Of a stretch of DNA of 23,703 nt, positions 14,754-21,844 are shown one piece after another. The notes under the pieces are model-generated. The model had not been told where the DNA came from. It made no database searches and saw nothing but the letters and a program-made list of their open reading frames with translations. The DNA is from Ramlibacter tataouinensis. GTDB taxonomy: Bacteria; Pseudomonadota; Gammaproteobacteria; Burkholderiales; Burkholderiaceae_C. The DNA is taken from the NCBI GenBank assembly GCA_002427815.1, contig DIZF01000075.1, positions 1-23,703 of the forward strand. Reading direction: 5' to 3'. A program made the position numbers and the translations under genes. Within the stretch, counting starts at the first letter, position 1, and each line of letters opens with the position of its first letter.

Positions 14754-15617
14754 ATGGCATCCACCCGAAACATTCATGACCGACGCCTTGCTGACGCGTG
14801 GGCGACACTGCAGGCCCATTCCGAAGCGGGGCTGCCGCTGGACCCCGACGCCAGCCGGCTGGCCTTCGCCGACCCCGAGTTCCTGCTGCGCCGCGAAACC
14901 CGCGGCATCCGCTTCCAGCTGGAGCTGCTCAAACCCGACCTCGAACAGCAGGCGATGGGAATCGAAAACACCATCGTCGTGTTCGGGAGCGCCAGATTCC
15001 GCAGCGAAGAGGAAGCCGCAGCCATCGTGGTCGCCGCCGAAGCCGGCGGTGACGAGGCCCAGATCCGCCGCGCCAGGGCCCTGGCGCGCAATTCCCACTA
15101 CTACGAGAAGGCGCGCGCTTTCGGCAAGCTCGTCGCCGGCTACAGCGCCGGCAAGTCCCCCGAGGACATGCTGTTCATCTGTACCGGTGGCGGGCCCGGG
15201 ATCATGCAGGCCGCCAACCGCGGCGCTTATGAGGGCGACGGCATCAGCGTGGGTTTGTCGATCGCGCTGCCGATGGAGGAAAGCGCCAATCCCTATGTCA
15301 CCCCGGCCTTGTCGTTCAAGTTCCATTACTTCGCCTTGCGCAAGATGCATTTCATGATGCGGGCCAAGGCGCTGGTCGCTTTTCCCGGCGGCTTCGGGAC
15401 ACTGGACGAACTGTTCGAAGTGATCACCCTGGTGCAGACCCGCAAGTCCAAGCAGGTCCCGATCGTGCTGTTCGGCTCGGACTACTGGAAACGGCTGGTG
15501 AATTTCGACGTGCTGATCGAAGAAGGCGTCATCGCCCCCGCCGACCTCGAGCTGTTCCAGTACGCGGACGAGCCGCAGGCGGCCTGGGACATCATCAAGG
15601 GCTTCTACAGGTTGTAG
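14754..15617 (+). CDS. LOG family protein (TIGR00730-type Rossmann fold)
   Basis: Cytosolic protein of 287 aa in the LONELY GUY / lysine-decarboxylase-like family. Characterised members hydrolyse nucleoside monophosphates such as cytokinin riboside 5'-monophosphate to base plus ribose 5-phosphate. The diagnostic motifs are present: GGGPGIM (145-151) in the nucleotide-binding loop and PGGFGTLDE (211-219), the PGGxGTxxE catalytic signature. An N-terminal extension of about 70 residues precedes the Rossmann core, which starts at TIVVFGSAR. An insert around 95-125 matches the longer bacterial subgroup rather than the short plant-like LOGs. The ATG at 14754 is chosen over an upstream frame extension with no ribosome site. 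It converges on the MFS gene with only 4 nt between stops. Confidence 0.92.
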   Translation: MASTRNIHDRRLADAWATLQAHSEAGLPLDPDASRLAFADPEFLLRRETRGIRFQLELLKPDLEQQAMGIENTIVVFGSARFRSEEEAAAIVVAAEAGGDEAQIRRARALARNSHYYEKARAFGKLVAGYSAGKSPEDMLFICTGGGPGIMQAANRGAYEGDGISVGLSIALPMEESANPYVTPALSFKFHYFALRKMHFMMRAKALVAFPGGFGTLDELFEVITLVQTRKSKQVPIVLFGSDYWKRLVNFDVLIEEGVIAPADLELFQYADEPQAAWDIIKGFYRL

Positions 15618-15621
15618 ATTT

Positions 15622-16773
15622 TCAACGGCCGCCGAGCCGGAAGGCCAGGCGCGTTCCCGAAGCGACGGCCAGCCCGGTGATCCAGAACACGCCGGAAATG
15701 CCGATGACACTGCCGGCCACCCCGAACAACATCGGCATGGCGACGCTGGATGCGTTGATGGCCATGATCCGCATCGCCACCGCCTCGCCGTGCCGGTGCT
15801 CCGGTGTGATCTGGTGCAACATGCTCATGATCATCGGCTGCACGCTGCCCAGGGATGCCCCCAGCAGCACCGAGCACATGCCCATGGCGAGCGGTGCATG
15901 CACAAAGGGATAGATCGCGAACAGCACCGCCGTGGCCGCCATGGCGCCGGTGATCACCACCCATTCGCGCAACTGCGCAGCCATCAGCGGCATCACGAGC
16001 CGGACCAGGGCGGCGGCCACGGCAAAGCCGCCCAGGATGCTGCCGATCACGGAGGCCGAAAGCCCGCGTTCATGGCCCAGCACCGGCACCACGAAGGTGT
16101 GCACATCCCAGCAAGAAGAAAGGAACCAGTTGACCAGCAGCAGCCGGCGGAACATGGGTTCGCCCATCAGGTCCCAGGCCCGGCTCTTCTTCTGTTGCGC
16201 CGACCGGATCACCGGCGGCAGTTCCTGCACCGTCCGGACCCAGAACCAGGACATCAGCGGCAACGCGGCCATCAGCATGAACGCCATGCGATAGCCGCCG
16301 TGGTCGATCACCAGGCCGGCACTGAAGGGCCCGAGGAAATTGGAAATGGCAGGCCCGATCGCCAGCCACGAAAACACCTGTTTGAGCTGGGTCGGGCTTT
16401 CGGCCGCCCGGCCGACATGGCGTTGCAGCGCAATCGATGCCGTGCCGGTGGCGCCGCCGGTGAGCAAGGCGCTGAGACACAGCACCGGGAACACCGGAAA
16501 GGCCACCGCCAGCCCCGCGCCCGCGGTCGCCGCAATCACGGCCAAACCCACCGGCCGCTTCAGGCCATACCGGTCGGCGAAGCGCCCGGCCGGCAGGGCC
16601 AGGAACACCTGGGTGAGCGCAAACAGGGCCAGCAGCACGCCGACAGCCGCTTCGCTATGCCCCTGTTGCAGCGCCAGCAGGGGCGCCGCCATGCGAAGCC
16701 CGGCCATGCAGGCATGTAGACAAACATGTCCCGCGATCAGCCGGGCCAGCGCGGGGTTCAGGCCACCGGTCAT
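15622..16773 (-). CDS. MFS transporter
   Basis: Inner-membrane secondary transporter of 383 aa with about twelve hydrophobic helices. The major facilitator motif A lies in the loop between helices 2 and 3 (residues 63-73, GRFADRYGLKR). The substrate is not deducible; small sugar, drug and organic-acid carriers share this layout. The ATG at 16773 overlaps the rmuC stop in an ATGA arrangement (4 nt), so translation is coupled to rmuC. It is the last gene of the four-gene minus-strand run starting at 20374. No terminator is visible in the 4 nt before the convergent LOG gene. Confidence 0.9.
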   Translation of the reverse strand: MTGGLNPALARLIAGHVCLHACMAGLRMAAPLLALQQGHSEAAVGVLLALFALTQVFLALPAGRFADRYGLKRPVGLAVIAATAGAGLAVAFPVFPVLCLSALLTGGATGTASIALQRHVGRAAESPTQLKQVFSWLAIGPAISNFLGPFSAGLVIDHGGYRMAFMLMAALPLMSWFWVRTVQELPPVIRSAQQKKSRAWDLMGEPMFRRLLLVNWFLSSCWDVHTFVVPVLGHERGLSASVIGSILGGFAVAAALVRLVMPLMAAQLREWVVITGAMAATAVLFAIYPFVHAPLAMGMCSVLLGASLGSVQPMIMSMLHQITPEHRHGEAVAMRIMAINASSVAMPMLFGVAGSVIGISGVFWITGLAVASGTRLAFRLGGR

Positions 16774-18107
16774 GAAATCGTTTCGTCACCTTCGGCAAGG
16801 GGCGGCAACAGCGCCTGTGCCTGCGCTTCCGGCAGCGCCTCCACCACCTTCAAGGCACGCCGCATCTGGTTGGTGCGGGTCTGCGCGACTTCCAGGGTGT
16901 CGGAGGCCTTGCGCACCTGCTCGCGTATCTTCTCGACCCAGCCGCCGTAGCGCTCGAACTCGGTCTTGACGGCGCCCAGCACTTTCCAGACCTCGGAAGC
17001 CTGCTGCTCCAGGGCCAGTGTGCGAAAGCCCATGTGCAGGCTGTTGAGCATGGCCAACAGCGTCGTGGGGCCGGCCAGCGTAACCCGGTAGTCCCGCTGC
17101 AGACCGTCCATCAGGCCCGGCCGCCGCAGCACTTCGGCATACAGGCTCTCGATCGGCAGGAACAGGATGGCGAAGTCGGTGGTGTGCGGCGGGCAGAGGT
17201 AGCACTCGCAGATGGACTTGGCTTCGCTGCGGATGCGCGACTCCAGCGCTCGCGCCGCGATATCGGCCGCGGCGGGATCGGCGCGGTCGTGCGCGTCCAG
17301 CAGCCGTTCGTAGTCGTCGCGCGGAAACTTGGCGTCGATCGGCAGCCAGACCGGCGTCCCGTCGGCGCTGCGCCCCGGAAACCGGATCGCGAAATCCACC
17401 CGCTGGTTGCTGCGTGGTTTGGTTTCGACCTGCCGGGCGTACTGCTCGGGCGTGAGCACCTGCTCGAGCAAGGCCTCGAGCTGCACTTCGCCGAAGATGC
17501 CCCGGGTCTTGACGTTGGTCAACACCCGTTGCAGGTCGCCCACGCCCTGGGCCAGCGTCTGCATTTCGCCCAGGCCCTTGTGCACCTGTTCCAGCCGGTC
17601 GGCCACCTGCTTGAAGCTCTCGCCGAGCCGGGTTTCCAGCGTGGTCTGCAATTTTTCGTCCACGGTCCTGCGCATCTCGTCGAGCTTGGCACTGTTGGTC
17701 TGCTGCAGCATGGCCAGTTGAGCCTCCAGCGTGGCCCTGACTTCGGCCATGCGCCGGGCGTTGGATTCGCTCAGGTTCTGCAGCTGGAGCGTCAAGGTAT
17801 CGGACAGCGTTTTCTGCAGCAGCGTGAGCTGCTGCGCGAACGCATCGATCTGGGTGTTCTGGGTGCGGGTGGCTTCCGCGCCCTGCTTGACCAGCGCGTC
17901 CTGAAAGGTTGCCAGGGTGTGGGTCAGCTCGGTGCGGGCGCCGCGCGACGACTCGCTGATCTCGCGGCGCAGCTCGCGCTCCAGCCGCTCATTGGCGGCG
18001 AGCAGCTCGACCCGCGTGCCATCGTTCGCCGCGGGCTTGCGCAGCAACAGGACAACGAGCAGCAGCAGGTTGACAACGGCCAGGGCAATGATGAACCAGA
18101 GTTCCAA
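16770..18107 (-). CDS. rmuC: DNA recombination protein RmuC
   Basis: Membrane-anchored nuclease-like protein of 445 aa; in E. coli rmuC limits recombination at inverted repeats. It has an N-terminal membrane helix (about 4-23), then a long coiled coil (about 35-200) rich in Gln, Glu and Leu, then the RmuC domain related to PD-(D/E)xK nucleases. The domain has GIFGEVQLEALLEQVL, LPIDAKFPRDDYERLL and ILFLPIESLYAEVL as recognisable blocks. The start is TTG at 18107, immediately after the TGA of the upstream dehydrogenase (TGATTG); it is the only start that keeps the membrane anchor. The ATGA overlap with the downstream MFS gene supports co-translation. Confidence 0.93.
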   Translation of the reverse strand: MELWFIIALAVVNLLLLVVLLLRKPAANDGTRVELLAANERLERELRREISESSRGARTELTHTLATFQDALVKQGAEATRTQNTQIDAFAQQLTLLQKTLSDTLTLQLQNLSESNARRMAEVRATLEAQLAMLQQTNSAKLDEMRRTVDEKLQTTLETRLGESFKQVADRLEQVHKGLGEMQTLAQGVGDLQRVLTNVKTRGIFGEVQLEALLEQVLTPEQYARQVETKPRSNQRVDFAIRFPGRSADGTPVWLPIDAKFPRDDYERLLDAHDRADPAAADIAARALESRIRSEAKSICECYLCPPHTTDFAILFLPIESLYAEVLRRPGLMDGLQRDYRVTLAGPTTLLAMLNSLHMGFRTLALEQQASEVWKVLGAVKTEFERYGGWVEKIREQVRKASDTLEVAQTRTNQMRRALKVVEALPEAQAQALLPPLAEGDETIS

Positions 18108-19097
18108 TCACCGTCCCTTGCCCAGAACCTCGGGGTTGAGCGGCGTCAGCGGCTTTCCATGCACCAGGAAGCTGATCAGGTTGTCCGCTGCCAGGTCCGC
18201 CATGGCCCGGCGGGTCGGAACCGTCGAACTCGCGATATGCGGTGTGAGCACGACGTTGGGTACCGCAAGCAGGTCCGGATGCACCTTGGGTTCGCCCTCG
18301 AAGACGTCCAGCCCGGCTGCGGCGATGCGCTTGTCGCGCAGGGCCGCCGCCAGCGCCGCGTCGTCGACGATGCCACCCCGGGCGATGTTGATCAGGTTGG
18401 CGGTGGGCTTCATCAGCGCCAGCTCGGCCGCGCCGATCACATGGTGCGACTCGGGCGAGTACGGCAGCACCAGCACCAGGTGATCCGCTGTCTTCAGCAG
18501 CTCCTCCTTGCCCACGTAACGGGCCTTGCACTGCGCCTCGATTTCGGGCGCCAGCCGGGAGCGGTTGTGATAGATCACGTTCATTCCGAATCCGTGGGCG
18601 CCGCGCCGGGCGATGCCCTGGCCGATGCGGCCCATGCCCAGGATGCCAAGGGTGCTGCCGTGCACATCGGAGCCGGCGAACATGTCGTAGCTCCAGCGCT
18701 GCCACTTGCCCGCGCGCAGGAAATGCTCGCTTTCGGTGACCCGGCGAGCGGCCGCCATCAGCAGCGCAAAACCGAAATCCGCGGTGGTTTCCGTCAGCAC
18801 GTCCGGCGTGTTGGTGGCAAGCACGCCGCGCGCCGTCATGGCCGGAATGTCGAAGTTGTTGTACCCCACCGCCATATTGGCGCAGATCTTCAGCTCGGGC
18901 GCCGCAGCCAGCAGCTCCGCGTCGATCCGTTCACCGCCGGTGGTGAACGCCCCTTGCTTGTCGCGCAGCTTGTGCGCCAGCTGCGCCTTGGACAGCGGCT
19001 CGTCCGCCTGGTTGGACTCCACATCGAAGTGCTGCTCGAGCCGGGCGAGAACTTCGGGAAAGACAGCTCGTGCGACCAGAATACTTTTCTTCATCAT
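18108..19097 (-). CDS. D-2-hydroxyacid dehydrogenase (GhrB/TkrA-like)
   Basis: NAD(P)H-dependent dehydrogenase of 329 aa that interconverts 2-keto acids and D-2-hydroxy acids; the closest type by eye is glyoxylate/hydroxypyruvate or 2-ketogluconate reductase. The Rossmann nucleotide loop GILGMGRIGQG is at about 151-161. The catalytic Arg-Glu-His triad is R240 (NIARGG), E269 (DVFEGEP) and H287 (LTPHIAS). The substrate loop MAVGYNNFD is at about 75-83. An Asn-Arg-Ser after the second beta strand (YHNRS, 176-180) is compatible with NADP(H) preference. The start is ATG 19097 or the adjacent ATG 19094; upstream codons overlap the transporter gene. It begins 5 nt after the transporter stop and is followed directly by rmuC. 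Confidence 0.93.
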   Translation of the reverse strand: MMKKSILVARAVFPEVLARLEQHFDVESNQADEPLSKAQLAHKLRDKQGAFTTGGERIDAELLAAAPELKICANMAVGYNNFDIPAMTARGVLATNTPDVLTETTADFGFALLMAAARRVTESEHFLRAGKWQRWSYDMFAGSDVHGSTLGILGMGRIGQGIARRGAHGFGMNVIYHNRSRLAPEIEAQCKARYVGKEELLKTADHLVLVLPYSPESHHVIGAAELALMKPTANLINIARGGIVDDAALAAALRDKRIAAAGLDVFEGEPKVHPDLLAVPNVVLTPHIASSTVPTRRAMADLAADNLISFLVHGKPLTPLNPEVLGKGR

Positions 19098-19102
19098 TTC
19101 GT

Positions 19103-20374
19103 TCAGGGCCTGGCCCCGCCTTCCTGCTGGGTTGTTGAATGGGTCGCTGCCGCGGGAGCCCCGCGCCCATGAGGCGCGTCCGGGTGCCATCCCAGCACCG
19201 TGAGCAGCACGAAAAAGCCGACGATGTAAGCCAAGGTCACATGCCAGCCGCCTTTGATCCAGGCGCCGACCGAACGGGCCTCGGGGTACATGCTGGACAG
19301 AGCCACGCCGGCAGAAGACCCGAACCAGATCATCGAGCCGCCGAACCCGACGGCGTAAGCGACGAAGCCCCAGTCGTAGCCGCCCTGGCGCAGTGCCAGC
19401 GCCGTCAGGGGAATGTTATCGAACACGGCGCTGATAAAGCCCAGCCCGAAAGCCGTCTGCCACGAGGCCGGCGGCAGTTGCTGGACCGGCATCAGCGCCG
19501 CGCACATGACCAGGGACAGCAGGAAGACACTGCCGCGAAATGCTGCGGGAAGAAGGGCCCAGGTGGGCCGGCGCCAGGCCGAGGTCGCGATCATCGCGAC
19601 CCACACGGCGACACCGATCACCGGGAAGCGATTGAGCATCTCCGGATCCTTCAAATTGAAGTAGATATTGGCGGCGATGGCCGCCAGCAGGATGATCGCG
19701 ACGATCGCAAGACGCGGCCCCTCGAAGCGCGCGCCCAGCGGGTTGTCCTTCATGATCGGCTGCAGCGCGTGCTGCTGGCGCGCCGCGAAGAATGCGAAGA
19801 TTGCGGTGGCGGTCACCGCCGCGATGTACGCGTCAAATACCTCGATGACCGGCACGCCGGCGATCCACATCATCGTGGTGGTGGTGTCGCCGACCACGCT
19901 GCCCGAGCCACCGGCGTTGCTGGCGGCGACGATGGCCGCCAGGAATCCGATGTGCACGCGCTTGTTGTAAAGAACAGCGGCCATGGTCCCGCCTATCATC
20001 GCCGCCGCGATGTTGTCCAGAAAACTCGAGAGCACGAACACCAGCACCAGCAGGACGAAACCGCCCTTCCAGTCATCGGGCAGGTAACGCGGCAGCAAGG
20101 TGGGCAATCCGCTGCGTTCGAAGTGGTCCGCCAGCAGGGCGAAGCCCAGCAACAGGCCGAGCAGGTTGGCAAGGGTCACCCATTCATGGGCCAGCACCGC
20201 GAGCAGTCCGCCAACACCCGGCACCCCCGAAAAATCCCCGAAGCCGAGCTTGTAAGCCGTGATGACGGCAAGACCCGTGAGCGCGACAGCGAGTGTGTGG
20301 TGATGAAACAGCGCCACGCCCAATAGCGTGGCGGCGAACAGGATGAAATCGAGGGGGATTCCGGCAACCGTCAT
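19103..20374 (-). CDS. NhaD/SLC13-type sodium-coupled transporter (ArsB/NhaD superfamily)
   Basis: Inner-membrane protein of 423 aa with about eleven hydrophobic helices, of the ion-transporter superfamily that includes NhaD Na+/H+ antiporters and citrate/dicarboxylate carriers. Two inverted half-repeats carry matching motifs: LSSFLDNIAAAMIGGTM (about 116-131) and FISAVFDNIPLTALAL in the second half. The segment ASNAGGSGSVVGDTTTTMMW (about 151-170) resembles the NhaD substrate/ion site. I favour an NhaD-like antiporter over an organic-acid carrier, but the linked hydroxyacid dehydrogenase leaves both open. The ATG at 20374 has GGAG 6 nt upstream; the longer ORF from 20434 lacks one. A CATAAT -10-like hexamer (20420-20415, minus strand) is the only promoter hint. 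Confidence 0.87.
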   Translation of the reverse strand: MTVAGIPLDFILFAATLLGVALFHHHTLAVALTGLAVITAYKLGFGDFSGVPGVGGLLAVLAHEWVTLANLLGLLLGFALLADHFERSGLPTLLPRYLPDDWKGGFVLLVLVFVLSSFLDNIAAAMIGGTMAAVLYNKRVHIGFLAAIVAASNAGGSGSVVGDTTTTMMWIAGVPVIEVFDAYIAAVTATAIFAFFAARQQHALQPIMKDNPLGARFEGPRLAIVAIILLAAIAANIYFNLKDPEMLNRFPVIGVAVWVAMIATSAWRRPTWALLPAAFRGSVFLLSLVMCAALMPVQQLPPASWQTAFGLGFISAVFDNIPLTALALRQGGYDWGFVAYAVGFGGSMIWFGSSAGVALSSMYPEARSVGAWIKGGWHVTLAYIVGFFVLLTVLGWHPDAPHGRGAPAAATHSTTQQEGGARP

Positions 20375-20471
20375 GAAGATCTCCGTCCGTATCTTTGTTT
20401 TTGGGGACGGCCCAATTATGCGGGCTGAGCTCATGAGTTACCGACGCACCGGGCCCAGACTCGTCTCGACT

Positions 20472-20487
20472 GTAGGCCCCTGCCTAC
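20472..20487. repeat. Inverted repeat upstream of csbD-like gene
   Basis: GTAGGC (20472-20477) and GCCTAC (20482-20487) are perfect 6-bp arms around CCCT. They lie in the 225-nt gap between the divergent transporter and CsbD starts (20375-20599). A further CCTAC occurs at 20506-20510. It could be a stress-regulator operator; no clear -35/-10 for the CsbD gene was found in the gap. Confidence 0.45.
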
Positions 20488-20599
20488 GAAGGTGTTCCCG
20501 GGCGTCCTACCGTTGCCGGGACCGGCCCGCCATACAGTTCCTCCACGCCTTGATGGTCCGCTTTCGCGTGTGCCGGGCGAACAATTTTGGAGAGTCACC

Positions 20600-20821
20600 A
20601 TGAATGAAGACCGTATCGAAGGCAATTGGAAGCAAGTCAAGGGCAAAGTCAAGGAGCAGTGGGGCAAGCTCACCGATGACGACGTGGACGTGATCGCCGG
20701 CAAGCGCGACCAGTTGCTCGGGCGGATCCAGGAACGTCATGGCATCGCCAAGGACGAGGCAGAGCGTCAGGTCCAGACATTCGAGCGGCGCAACCCCGAC
20801 TTCTTTTTCGAGAAATCCTGA
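20600..20821 (+). CDS. CsbD family stress-response protein
   Basis: Small hydrophilic protein of 73 aa of the CsbD/YjbJ family, abundant in many bacteria under general stress. Its molecular role is unresolved. It has the family pattern MNEDRIEGNWKQVKGKVKEQWGKLTDDD followed by VIAGKRDQLLGRIQERHG, predicted as amphipathic helices. The ATG at 20600 is preceded by GGAGAG with a 6-nt spacer; the frame open upstream has no such site. The next gene, a small exported protein, starts 23 nt after the stop, so the two probably form a stress-induced operon. Confidence 0.93.
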   Translation: MNEDRIEGNWKQVKGKVKEQWGKLTDDDVDVIAGKRDQLLGRIQERHGIAKDEAERQVQTFERRNPDFFFEKS

Positions 20822-20844
20822 TCACGCCTGAAGAAAGGAAAACC

Positions 20845-21306
20845 ATGAAACACAGCCTTATCACCCTGGCCCTGGCCCTGAGCTTCGGATTCGCGGGCAG
20901 CGCCAGCGCGGCCATGTCCAAAGCCGACTACAAAACCCAGAAGGACCGCATAGCAGCCGATTACAAGGCTGCCAAAGACCAGTGCGGGTCCCTGAAGGCC
21001 AACGCCAAGGACATCTGCAAAGCGGAAGCCAGAGGCAAGCGCGATGTGGCCAAGGCCGAACTGGAAGCGCAGTACGAGCCCAGCCCGAAACACGACGCCA
21101 AGGTTGTGAAGGAAAAGGCCGAGGCCGATTACAAGGTCGCCAAGGAAAAATGCGACGACTTGAGCGGCAACGCCAAGTCGGTCTGCAGGAAGGACGCCAA
21201 AGCGGCCTATGAAGGCGCCAAAGGCGAGGCCAAGGCCACCAAGACTTCCGAAGAGAGCGGAGCGAGCTCCACCAAGGCCGCTGGCGCCGCCCCCGCGGCT
21301 CGGTAA
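20845..21306 (+). CDS. Small exported Lys/Ala-rich protein with two CxxLxxNAKxxC repeats
   Basis: Protein of 153 aa with a classic signal peptide (LITLALALSFGFAGSASA, probable cleavage after residue 22 at ASA-A), so it is predicted to be periplasmic. The mature part is helical and rich in Lys, Ala, Asp and Glu. It contains an internal duplication: ADYKAAKDQCGSLKANAKDIC (cysteines 47 and 58) and ADYKVAKEKCDDLSGNAKSVC (cysteines 103 and 114), both fitting CxxLxxNAKxxC. A Ser/Ala/Lys-rich tail follows. Relatives are often labelled TolA-like on composition only; the function is unknown. The ribosome site AGGA lies about 8 nt before the ATG. It is co-oriented with and 23 nt from the CsbD gene. Paired cysteines could form disulphides or bind metal. 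Confidence 0.85.
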   Translation: MKHSLITLALALSFGFAGSASAAMSKADYKTQKDRIAADYKAAKDQCGSLKANAKDICKAEARGKRDVAKAELEAQYEPSPKHDAKVVKEKAEADYKVAKEKCDDLSGNAKSVCRKDAKAAYEGAKGEAKATKTSEESGASSTKAAGAAPAAR

Positions 21307-21379
21307 AGCAACTGCCGGCTGGCCCGTTCCACCCGCCGTATGGGCTGGTATGGGCTGTGGAGCGGGGTCACCGTTCAAT

Positions 21380-21413
21380 AGCGCTGCGAAGGCCGGCGGA
21401 TCAGCGCAGCGCT
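21380..21413. repeat. Perfect 9-bp inverted repeat spanning the thioesterase stop codon
   Basis: AGCGCTGCG (21380-21388) and CGCAGCGCT (21405-21413) are perfect arms with a 16-nt spacer. The site lies between the convergent small exported protein gene and thioesterase gene. It may act as a transcription barrier or message-end stabiliser. Neither side has a U tract, so I do not call it an intrinsic terminator. Confidence 0.5.
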
Positions 21414-21766
21414 TCCAGCACCGCCTTCAGTTGGTCGGGCAGCACAGTGGGCCGGCGCGTCGCGCGGTCCACATACACGTGAATGAAGTGGCCTTTGGCC
21501 GCGGTGAGCGGCTGGTCCTGGGCGAACAGGCCCACCTCATAGCGCACGCTGGAACGGCCTATCTGCGAGACGCGCAAACCGGCATCCACCGTTTGCGGAA
21601 ACCCCAGGGCGGAAAAATAATTGCACTGCGTCTCCACTACCAGTCCGATGGTGGCACCGTGCTCGATATCGAGCGCTCCGTGTTCGATCAGGTGGGCGTT
21701 GACCACCGTGTCGAACCAGCTGTAATAAACGACGTTGTTGACGTGGCCGTAGGCATCGTTGTCCAT
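21401..21766 (-). CDS. Acyl-CoA thioesterase (4HBT/YbgC-FadM hot-dog family), 5' end cut off by an in-frame TGA
   Basis: The remaining ORF encodes 121 aa with the hot-dog thioesterase core. The catalytic-Asp segment MDNDAYGHVNNVVYYSWFD lies at the very start, then VVETQCNYFSALGFPQTV, IGRSSVRYEVGLF and AAKGHFIHVYVDR. Members hydrolyse acyl- or 4-hydroxybenzoyl-CoA thioesters. In homologues as I recall them, the first beta strand reads YRxFRxIxTRW just before MDNDAYGH. Here that strand is encoded in the same frame upstream (21770-21844) but ends in TGA (21769-21767) where TGG (Trp) is expected. The ATG at 21766 follows the TGA directly, so a shortened protein could be made by re-initiation. The intact gene would start at 21844 (147 codons), overlapping the upstream deacetylase stop by 4 nt. 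Confidence 0.75.
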   Translation of the reverse strand: MDNDAYGHVNNVVYYSWFDTVVNAHLIEHGALDIEHGATIGLVVETQCNYFSALGFPQTVDAGLRVSQIGRSSVRYEVGLFAQDQPLTAAKGHFIHVYVDRATRRPTVLPDQLKAVLEALR

Positions 21767-21844
21767 TCAGCGGGTGCCGATGGCGCGGAAGACACGGTAG
21801 TCGCTGCGCGGTGCGGGTTCGGGTTTGGCCGTTGGGTTCGTCAT
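21767..21844 (-). pseudogene. Detached N-terminal segment of the thioesterase gene, ending in TGA
   Basis: From ATG 21844 the frame encodes 25 residues: MTNPTAKPEPAPRS, then DYRVFRAIGTR, which matches the first beta strand of the same hot-dog family. It stops at TGA (21769-21767) directly before the ATG of the downstream ORF in the same frame. A single G-to-A change (TGG to TGA) explains the interruption; a sequencing error is the alternative. The ATGA overlap with the deacetylase-like gene is typical of translational coupling and supports 21844 as the ancestral start. Confidence 0.7.

Noticed and set aside
14178..15710. Long minus-strand ORF opposite the LOG gene
   Set aside because: The LOG protein has diagnostic motifs on the plus strand; the minus frame is compositionally a shadow and also overlaps the GYF-like gene out of frame.
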